Origin: an uncultured Collinsella sp.
GTDB lineage: Bacteria; Actinomycetota; Coriobacteriia; Coriobacteriales; Coriobacteriaceae
Assembly (NCBI GenBank): GCA_905204635.1
Contig: CAJLAN010000007.1
Coordinates: 1 to 21,704, forward strand
Length of the DNA stretch: 21,704 nucleotides
Direction of reading: 5' to 3'
Positions within the stretch are counted from its first letter, which is position 1. Every line of letters starts with the position of its first letter. This document shows, in pieces, positions 15,941 to 21,704 of the stretch. The position numbers and the translations under genes are program-made. Below the pieces are notes generated by a model. It searched no databases, had not been told where the DNA came from, and saw only the letters and a list, made by a program, of their open reading frames with translations.

Positions 15941-17226
15941 TACTGCCTTGCGGCACGATCAAAATGCCGGCAGCCAAACAGCAGCAACGCCACGGGAACC
16001 GCCGTCACGACCATACCCGCCCCTACGAGCGTCTGCTGCACACCAAACGTCGCCGCCAGCCAAGGGGCAATCGCCAGCGGGGCCACGCCGGCGAACATGT
16101 TGCCAAAGCCCATGACCGAGTTGACGCGACCGAGCTGCTCGAGCGGAGCCGTCGTTTGCACGATAGTGTTGTGGAGCGGGTTGACGACGCCCCAGGCCAC
16201 GCCCAGGACAATCTGGCCGATAAGGGCCACGCCCACGTACGGTGTCCCCACATAAATCAGACTTCCCACGCCCACGGACATGAGTGCCACGAGCAGCGTT
16301 TTGAGGCTGACGAAGCGCGGCGGCAAGCGGAGCGCGACCACGGCGCCCAGCACCGCGCCCACACCGCTGGCCGACGAGAGCCAGCCCATCCATTCGACAC
16401 CGACGTGCAGGACATCGCGGTAGAAGAACGACTCCAGTGGATCGAAGGCACCGTAGCCAAAGTTCGAGAGGAAGATGATGCAGAACAGCAGGGCGAGGAT
16501 ACTGTTGGTGAAGACTGTCTTGATGCTTGTCGCGAAGGTGACGCGGGAAGATGTGTTGGGGTCGGGGCTTTGGCTGGCCTTATCCGATGTGATGTCGCCG
16601 ATCGCGGGTTTGCCTTCGTGTGTGGCGGCCTGGCCTGCACTTTGCCTAAAGCCCCAGCCGGCAATGAACGCCAGTACGGTAAAAATCATCATGAGCACGA
16701 ACACCGCGCGTGACGATGTAGCCGCCGCGACAAAGCCGCCCAGTGTGGGGCCGACGATAATGCTCACGTTGGAGAACATGGTTATGGCGGAGTTGATGTC
16801 TTTGAGCTCGACAGGATCGTCAGTGAGGTAGGCCGGATAGGACGTGGCGATGGGTTGGGCGAATCCCATCACAAAGCCCAGAAACACCGCGCCGAGTAGG
16901 ACGACGCCGGTCGCGCCACCAAAGGCGATGATTGCCGTGCCAGTTGCGAGAGCGCCGATGATGCTCAGCAAGAAATGGCGGCGCGGACCCCAGGCGTCGA
17001 GCGCCGCACCGCCCGCAAAGGATCCCAAGATCACGAATACGTTCATAAAGAGGACAGCCAGCGATGTCGCCACAACCGAGGCATCGTCTGCATAGGTGAG
17101 CGTTCCGATGACGCCGATAAAGTAGCTGGTCTGAAAACCGGTGTAGATGAGAAAGCGCATCGCCACCAGGCGCTTGGCCTGCACGGATAGCGATGGTTGG
17201 GGCTTTGAGAAAAGAGAGACGAGCAT
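15940..17226 (-). CDS. Major facilitator superfamily transporter (drug/metabolite exporter type)
   Basis: The 428-residue integral membrane protein has twelve hydrophobic segments in two halves, joined by a hydrophilic loop near residue 200 (SAGQAATHEGKPAIGD...). Loop 2-3 has GGAALDAWGPRRHFL, a variant of the MFS motif A (GxLaDrxGRrr). It resembles MFS_3/enterobactin exporter-like (EntS-type) permeases, which export small molecules by proton antiport; the substrate is not predictable. The start at 17226 (MLVSLFSKPQPS) is set by AAGGAG 7 bases upstream, not the earlier in-frame ATG at 17265. The stop codon touches the P2 palindrome. It is monocistronic, flanked by identical 43-base P3 blocks. 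Confidence 0.88.
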   Translation of the reverse strand: MLVSLFSKPQPSLSVQAKRLVAMRFLIYTGFQTSYFIGVIGTLTYADDASVVATSLAVLFMNVFVILGSFAGGAALDAWGPRRHFLLSIIGALATGTAIIAFGGATGVVLLGAVFLGFVMGFAQPIATSYPAYLTDDPVELKDINSAITMFSNVSIIVGPTLGGFVAAATSSRAVFVLMMIFTVLAFIAGWGFRQSAGQAATHEGKPAIGDITSDKASQSPDPNTSSRVTFATSIKTVFTNSILALLFCIIFLSNFGYGAFDPLESFFYRDVLHVGVEWMGWLSSASGVGAVLGAVVALRLPPRFVSLKTLLVALMSVGVGSLIYVGTPYVGVALIGQIVLGVAWGVVNPLHNTIVQTTAPLEQLGRVNSVMGFGNMFAGVAPLAIAPWLAATFGVQQTLVGAGMVVTAVPVALLLFGCRHFDRAARQ

Positions 17227-17390
17227 AGAGACTCCTTGTTTCACACGAATGCGGACGGCGGGCATTCGCCACCGTCTGTCAAATCAATCTATCCGCATGA
17301 AACATTAAGGACACATCAGGCCCCTTCTCTCCGTTTTTCGCCCGTCATGAACTACTTGGTAGATTGTAAGGCATGTCCCAAGAATCTACC

Positions 17391-17433
17391 AAAGCAAAAA
17401 CCACCACAAAGGTGCCTGGCCCCTTTGTGGTGG
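17391..17433 (-). terminator. P3 palindrome acting as a terminator-like hairpin downstream of moaC-mobB
   Basis: It is identical over 43 bases to 15801-15843: a 12-bp perfect stem with a 9-base loop, then TTTTTGCTTT on the minus strand. It lies 59 bases after the stop codon of the moaC-mobB gene. Confidence 0.7.
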
Positions 17434-17491
17434 AAATGGCGTTTGCCCAGATAAAACCTGCCATGGCAGCGCAGCGAGCCGGCCCCAAGCC

Positions 17492-18787
17492 TTAAAGATG
17501 GTCTTGGATGAGGTCGCAAATGGCTCGGGCGTCGTTGATGTTGATGGCTCGGGTCGCGAAGCCGGCGTCGAAGGCCTGACGCGCCAAGGCCTCATTGCAG
17601 GCAAGGGCAAGCGTGCGACCGTCGACCAGGTCGAGCGAACTCTTGCCGCGCAGACGGTCGACACCGGAGCGCGCGACCACGATGTTGTCGAAGCCCTCGG
17701 TCTTGTAGCCCTCGATGATCACCACGTCGACATCGTTGTAACGCGACAGCAGCTCGCGCGCGGGCATCTCATCCTCCTCGCGCGTGTCGGCGTACTCCGC
17801 CCAGCGCGTGGCGCAGATGAGCCCCACGTGCTTGGATCCGGCCTGGTGATGGCGCCAGGTGTCCTTAGCGGGCACGTCGATATCAAAGCCGTGATGCCCA
17901 TGATGCTTGAGCGAACCCACGCGCAGGCCGCGGCGGGTGAGCTCGGCGATAACCTTCTCGACGAGCGTGGTCTTGCCCGAATTTTGGTAGCCGATAAACG
18001 CGATCGCGGGGACGGCCGGGGCCGGAACTGCGGGCGCGACGGCGACGGGTGCGCTCGCGGGTGCGTCGTCCGCGGCTCCCACGACCCCAGTAGCAGCGGC
18101 CTGGCGCTCTGCGCGGTCCCACACACCCGAGCGGCCACCCTCCTTGTGCAGCAGGCGCACGTCGACGATCTCCATGCCGCGATCGACCGCCTTGCACATG
18201 TCGTAGATCGTTAGGCACGCAGCGCTCGCGCCGGTCAGGGCCTCCATCTCGATACCCGTCTTGCCCGTCACGCCCGCCGTGACCAGCACGTGAAAGCCAA
18301 CCTGCCCGTCTGCGCGCGCCGGCGCCCAGCCCTCGGGCATGTCCTCGGCCGGCGTCCCCGCCGGAGCGATGGGCGCAATGTCGCACTTGCTCTTGGTAAT
18401 GAGCAACGGATGGCACATGGGGATGATGTCGCTCGTGCGTTTGATGGCCATGATGCCCGCCACGCGCGCGCAGGCAAGCACGTCGCCCTTTTTGGCGCGG
18501 TCCTGCAGCACCATGGCTTGCGTCTCGGGATGCATGAGGATGGTGCCCTCGGCGATGGCAATGCGATGCGTCTCGGCCTTGTCGGACACGTCAACCATGC
18601 GTACTTCGCCCTTGGCGTCCACGTGCGTCAGCTCGTCGCGACGGGCGTCGCGGGCGGGCTCGGTGGCAGCACTGGCAGTCGGCTGTGCGGCAGTGACAGC
18701 ATCGCCGGCCGCAGCCGTGACTTTGTGGGCAGACATCGCGGCCCTGCGAGCGGCCTTGGTGGCATCGGCGTACCTGCTCTTGGCCAT
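17492..18787 (-). CDS. Fused cyclic pyranopterin monophosphate synthase / molybdopterin-guanine dinucleotide adapter (MoaC-MobB)
   Basis: The 431-residue protein has two modules. Residues ~65-230 are MoaC, which makes cyclic pyranopterin monophosphate from the MoaA product: KGDVLACARVAGIMAIKRTS, the catalytic IPMCHPL motif, and EMEALTGASAACLTIYDMCK. Residues ~268-431 are MobB: P-loop GYQNSGKTT, VGSLKHHGHHGFD, and DVVIIEGYKTEGFDN. MobB is a GTP-binding adapter for nucleotide attachment by MobA. An Ala/Pro-rich linker joins them. An Ala-rich ~55-residue N-terminal extension precedes MoaC. The ATG at 18787 starts 4 bases after moaA ends, and the last moaA codons (GGAGGA) provide its ribosome site. 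The fusion of MoaC with MobB is uncommon in my knowledge. Confidence 0.92.
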   Translation of the reverse strand: MAKSRYADATKAARRAAMSAHKVTAAAGDAVTAAQPTASAATEPARDARRDELTHVDAKGEVRMVDVSDKAETHRIAIAEGTILMHPETQAMVLQDRAKKGDVLACARVAGIMAIKRTSDIIPMCHPLLITKSKCDIAPIAPAGTPAEDMPEGWAPARADGQVGFHVLVTAGVTGKTGIEMEALTGASAACLTIYDMCKAVDRGMEIVDVRLLHKEGGRSGVWDRAERQAAATGVVGAADDAPASAPVAVAPAVPAPAVPAIAFIGYQNSGKTTLVEKVIAELTRRGLRVGSLKHHGHHGFDIDVPAKDTWRHHQAGSKHVGLICATRWAEYADTREEDEMPARELLSRYNDVDVVIIEGYKTEGFDNIVVARSGVDRLRGKSSLDLVDGRTLALACNEALARQAFDAGFATRAININDARAICDLIQDHL

Positions 18788-18791
18788 ATGA

Positions 18792-19847
18792 TCATCCTCC
18801 GATTTGGGACATAAATCGTTGCGTGCCCTCAATTATCGCGTGTTCCTGCGGTTTGTGGGCCACGGCATTGCGCCAAATCGAAAGTACCTGCATATCATCA
18901 CCACGGCGCAGCGCCTCACGCACCGAATACTCGGCATCGCTAAACAGGCACGGGCGCACGTTACCATCGGCCGTCAGGCGCAGACGGTTGCAATTCGCAC
19001 AAAAATGGTTGGACATGGCGCTGATGAAGCCAACCGTTCCCGCCGCGCCCGGAAAGTGCCAATAGCGCGCAGGGCCCGCGCCGGCAGGAGCGTCGTTGAT
19101 GTCGAGCGGTTCAAGCTCGCCCAGTCCAGCCGCGGCGGCCCCGGCATTGATGCGCGCCCGCAGCTCGTCGCTCGGCACGGTATCGCTCGCATCCCACAGC
19201 TCGGGATTGAGCGCGGGCGCATGCGGGTCCACAGCGCAATGCGAGCTCGTGTGCTCGTCGCCAATGGGCATGTATTCGATAAAGCGCAGGTGGATGGGGC
19301 GGTCGACGGTCAGTCGTGCGAGGGCCGCCACATCCTGGTTGAGCCGGCGCACTACAACGCAGTTCACCTTAACGGGCTCAAAGCCCCAAGCCAGCGCCGC
19401 GTCGATGCCAGCCATGGTCTGCTCGAGTCGACCTAGACGCGTGATCTTTCCAAAGAGCGTAGGGTCGAGCGTGTCGAGCGAGATGTTGACGCGGTTAAGC
19501 CCGGCATCTTTGAGCTGCGGCGCCAGCTTGGGCAGCAGGGCGCCGTTGGTGGTGAGCGAGATGTCCTCGATCTGCGGGATCGCGCGGATGTCGCGAATGA
19601 GCGGGATGATACGGCGGCTGACCAGCGGCTCGCCGCCCGTCAGGCGCACGCGGCGAATGCCCTCCCCCGCCACCAAGCGCACAAAGCGGGCGATTTCCTC
19701 GGCGCTGAGCAGCTCGTCATGCGCGCGGGGCGCCACGCCATCGGCCGGCATGCAATAGATGCAGCGGAAATTGCACTTGTCGGTAACGGCAATGCGCAGG
19801 TAGTTGATATCGCGGCCAAAGCCGTCATGTTGCACATGCCCGTCCAC
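18792..19847 (-). CDS. moaA: GTP 3',8-cyclase MoaA (radical SAM)
   Basis: MoaA rearranges GTP to 3',8-cyclo-GTP, the first step of molybdenum cofactor synthesis. The 351-residue protein has the radical SAM cluster CNFRCIYC (Cys25, Cys29, Cys32) and the SAM-binding TGGEPL. The second cluster is C-x2-C-x13-C (Cys283, Cys286, Cys300, in FCANCNRLRLTADG). The C-terminal GG needed for activity is present (SQIGG). All catalytic elements are intact. The start is a GTG at 19847 with GGAGGG 4 bases upstream. It is the first gene of a two-gene operon with moaC-mobB. No moaE, moaD, moeA or modABC is in the window. Confidence 0.95.
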   Translation of the reverse strand: MDGHVQHDGFGRDINYLRIAVTDKCNFRCIYCMPADGVAPRAHDELLSAEEIARFVRLVAGEGIRRVRLTGGEPLVSRRIIPLIRDIRAIPQIEDISLTTNGALLPKLAPQLKDAGLNRVNISLDTLDPTLFGKITRLGRLEQTMAGIDAALAWGFEPVKVNCVVVRRLNQDVAALARLTVDRPIHLRFIEYMPIGDEHTSSHCAVDPHAPALNPELWDASDTVPSDELRARINAGAAAAGLGELEPLDINDAPAGAGPARYWHFPGAAGTVGFISAMSNHFCANCNRLRLTADGNVRPCLFSDAEYSVREALRRGDDMQVLSIWRNAVAHKPQEHAIIEGTQRFMSQIGG

Positions 19848-19887
19848 GCAGCCCTCCCCTCACACGGCGTTTTATTCTTCGGAAAAC

Positions 19888-19893
19888 ATAATA
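19888..19893 (-). promoter_or_regulatory. Possible -10 box of the moaA operon
   Basis: The minus strand reads TATTAT about 40 bases upstream of the moaA GTG. A -35 at the right spacing is weak, so this is tentative. Confidence 0.25.
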
Positions 19894-19979
19894 CCCCACG
19901 AGAGAATCATGCCGACACCCGTACGACAGGACAGGTCGCTTCGAGCAAGACCGGCTTCCCAAGCCCATCCTCAGCATAC

Positions 19980-20044
19980 AAACCATCACAACATTCGATG
20001 CTTTTCCCGTTTTTGGCGATAAACGTCGAATGTTGTGATGGCTT
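19980..20044. repeat. P2 long palindrome, left copy beside nuclease paralog 2
   Basis: Arms ccatcacaacattcga (19983-19998) and tcgaatgttgtgatgg (20026-20041) are perfect, with a 27-base interior. The outer three bases differ by one substitution from the perfect 19-bp arms of the other copies. It lies 39 bases after the stop codon of the nuclease-like gene and is in the same orientation as 21222-21286. Confidence 0.9.
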
Positions 20045-20082
20045 GCCTGCCCACGGCACCCCGTAGAAGGACCAAAACGCCC

Positions 20083-21120
20083 CTAAAGGCCGCCGTCCCA
20101 GTGTCGAATCACGAATTCTCGCAGGTCGTTTTGACGTTTCTGGAACGCTTCGCTTCGGTCGCACTTAAGGCCCATAGCGAGCGCGATGGCATTCATCGCC
20201 CGGTGCAATTGCAGCTGATGGGCAAACTGAGTCCCGGTGAGGACGATCATCCTAAAGCCCAGTGCGCTCAGCACGGTCATACGCTCCGCATCCGACGCGC
20301 TGCGCTGTTTATCAAGATGGTCCGAGCCGTTGTATTCAATCCCCGTACCGCTCGCAGGCGCATATACATCGATCTCGAAATACCCGGCCTTTGCGAGATA
20401 CTTGAACTCGTTGGGAACATTGACCCGATGGTTGAGCTCGATCTTGGCGTATCCCAGCCCGCCCTGGGAACGTTTTGCTACAACCATGATTGCGGTGGCC
20501 GTCTCCATGGGCGACCGCGCGCCATCGTGCACGCGCTTGAGCACGGCGGCCGCGCGTATAGCCCCCTGACGAGATCGGTTCTCATTGCAATAGGCAATCA
20601 AGTCGGCAACGGTATACCTCTGCCCCATCTCGATATAATCGCCTGTCGACAGATGATTCAAATAGTATCGGGCACAGATTTCGTAGCCATATTCCAGCTG
20701 CTCGGGCTCGCTCATCCACGAACCCGCTTGGACAAAGCACATGGCCTCATCAACCACCAGAAGGCCCTCCGCCACCTCGATAAGATGGCTTGGAGGTACC
20801 GGCGCTCCAAACACGTGGCACCTAAATCCAGCTGGCGTCGAGCGCTCAAAATCGAAGTTGACGAGCGTGTCGATATGATCGAGCTCTTCTCGTGGAATAC
20901 TAAGTGAAACCAGATAGTCGGTAACGATCCCAACTGCCGCTGAAGCCCTCAGCCCCTTGGCATCGAGCCCCAATTTGGGCAGGCTCGCGGTCGGCTCCGC
21001 CTCGTTAGCAAGCGAGTCCTCATCGTATAGGCTGCTTGCTCGCGAGAGCGGCTCGGACGGGCGCGCCACGTTGTGGTACAGCCAGGCAGTCTTATGGGAC
21101 AGGACGATCGGCAGGTCCAT
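20083..21120 (-). CDS. Vsr/DUF559-like nuclease-domain protein, paralog 2
   Basis: The 345-residue paralog of 5902-6909 has the same order of blocks: LSHKTAWL (residues 7-14), FDFERSTPAGFRCHVFGAPVP, QLEYGYEICARYY, SPMETATAI (203-211), GLGYAKIELN. The C-terminal Vsr/DUF559-like domain (about 248-320) has Asp251, Glu262, His268 and D277-AER280...ALGFRMIVLT. The E-x-K lysine is Asn264 (GIEYNG), so the site differs from paralog 1. Some DUF559/Vsr members also lack the lysine (ExDG), so loss of activity is not certain. A 30-residue insertion near the N-terminus separates the two paralogs. GGAGGG lies just before the ATG. Upstream DNA resembles that of paralog 1. It sits between two P2 palindromes. 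Function is unknown. Confidence 0.8.
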   Translation of the reverse strand: MDLPIVLSHKTAWLYHNVARPSEPLSRASSLYDEDSLANEAEPTASLPKLGLDAKGLRASAAVGIVTDYLVSLSIPREELDHIDTLVNFDFERSTPAGFRCHVFGAPVPPSHLIEVAEGLLVVDEAMCFVQAGSWMSEPEQLEYGYEICARYYLNHLSTGDYIEMGQRYTVADLIAYCNENRSRQGAIRAAAVLKRVHDGARSPMETATAIMVVAKRSQGGLGYAKIELNHRVNVPNEFKYLAKAGYFEIDVYAPASGTGIEYNGSDHLDKQRSASDAERMTVLSALGFRMIVLTGTQFAHQLQLHRAMNAIALAMGLKCDRSEAFQKRQNDLREFVIRHWDGGL

Positions 21121-21221
21121 GAGCCCTCCAATGGAGTCGGATAACCAACCTTATTCCCCTGCCCACGGGTCCGCACACCTTCGTACGCAAGAAAACGAAT
21201 CCACCCGATCGAGTGGCAGAA

Positions 21222-21286
21222 AAACCATCACAACATTCGATACTTTTCCCGATTTTGGCAAAAAACGTCGAATGTTGTGATGGTTT
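21222..21286. repeat. P2 long palindrome, right copy beside nuclease paralog 2
   Basis: Perfect 19-bp arms (21222-21240 and 21268-21286) enclose a 27-base interior nearly identical to that of 19980-20044 and in the same direction. It lies 101 bases upstream of the nuclease-like start codon. The P2-gene-P2 unit spans 1307 bases. Confidence 0.92.
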
Positions 21287-21335
21287 GAGGTGAGGTGAGG
21301 GGCATGGAGGGGTCAAAACATCGCGCTCGAACGGG

Positions 21336-21704
21336 TTAATCCAACTCTTTTAAACCATGCGCCAGCTGCCAGTACTCGCCGTGCTGGGCGAGCAGCTCTT
21401 CGTGCGTGCCGCGCTCGATGATGCGGCCGTGTTCGAGGACCATGATGGCGTCGGCATCGCGGACGGTGGACAGGCGGTGCGCGATCATAAAGGTGGTGCG
21501 TCCGCGCATGATGCGGTCCATACCGCGCTCGATGAGCTTTTCGGTACGCGTGTCGATGCTCGAAGTGGCCTCGTCCAGAATGAGCACCGGCGGGTCGGCA
21601 ACGGCCACGCGCGCGATGGCGAGCAGCTGGCGCTGGCCCTGTGACAGGTTGGCACCGTCGGCCGTAACCGGTGTGTCGTACCCTCTAGGCAGGCGGCGGA
21701 TAAA
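21336..21704 (-). CDS. ABC exporter permease/ATPase, C-terminal part, cut by window edge
   Basis: The frame is open from the window edge to the stop at 21336, giving 122 residues. It is the end of an ABC ATPase: signature LSQGQRQLLAIAR, Walker B VLILDEATSSID, D-loop, and H-loop AHRLSTV, ending EHGRIIERGTHEELL... and a short tail. The sequence style (DEATSSIDTRTE, AHRLSTVRDAD) is that of type I multidrug/lipid-exporter half-transporters, so a membrane domain is expected upstream outside the window. The true start lies beyond 21704; an internal GTG at 21608 is not the start. Confidence 0.93.
   Translation of the reverse strand, partial: FIRRLPRGYDTPVTADGANLSQGQRQLLAIARVAVADPPVLILDEATSSIDTRTEKLIERGMDRIMRGRTTFMIAHRLSTVRDADAIMVLEHGRIIERGTHEELLAQHGEYWQLAHGLKELD

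Noticed and set aside
14904..16713. Long plus-strand frames over the HAD and MFS genes
   Set aside because: They cross two real minus-strand genes and repeats, with no start signal and a low-complexity His/Arg/Gly-rich product.

Overview
The window looks like a chromosomal segment of a high-GC Gram-positive bacterium of class Coriobacteriia, most likely Collinsella or a close relative. This is inferred from the GC-rich coding sequence, TTG/GTG starts, an actinobacterial-style rpsF-ssb-rpsR-rplI / dnaB / purA order, LPxTG-like fimbrial proteins, and two copies of a DUF559/Vsr-like protein family that I recall as typical of Coriobacteriia. No database search was possible.

Left part (1-5750): a core block read on the minus strand. 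From right to left it holds rpsF, ssb, rpsR and rplI (one operon with a clear promoter and a strong terminator), then dnaB, purA and the start of purD. Two serine tRNA genes (GGA and CGA anticodons), each followed by an intrinsic terminator, lie on the plus strand to the right of rpsF.

Middle part (5800-14400): accessory and surface functions. A nuclease-like gene (5902-6909) sits inside a pair of inverted ~80 bp palindrome-bearing repeats (family P1). A TRIC/UPF0126 channel gene and a secreted or membrane beta-solenoid (bactofilin-like) protein follow on the plus strand. Next is a two-gene minus-strand surface operon: a 1130-residue beta-helix adhesin ending in LPLSG, which carries a G9 homopolymer near its 5' end, and a translationally coupled fimbrial protein with a Cna-B domain ending in MPSTG.

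Right part (14890-21704): all on the minus strand. It contains a Cof-type HAD phosphatase, an MFS exporter, a moaA / moaC-mobB fusion operon for molybdenum cofactor, a second nuclease-like paralog (20083-21120), and the C-terminal end of an ABC exporter. The second paralog lies between two copies of a different 65 bp palindrome (family P2). A third, solo P2 copy lies at the end of the MFS gene. A third short palindrome family (P3, 33 bp, terminator-like) follows several genes.

The most interesting signal is the repeated association of these Vsr/DUF559-like paralogs with family-specific long palindromes, one family per paralog plus a solo copy. This recalls the REP/RAYT arrangement but with a predicted PD-(D/E)XK-type nuclease instead of a Y1 transposase. 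That functional link is inference.
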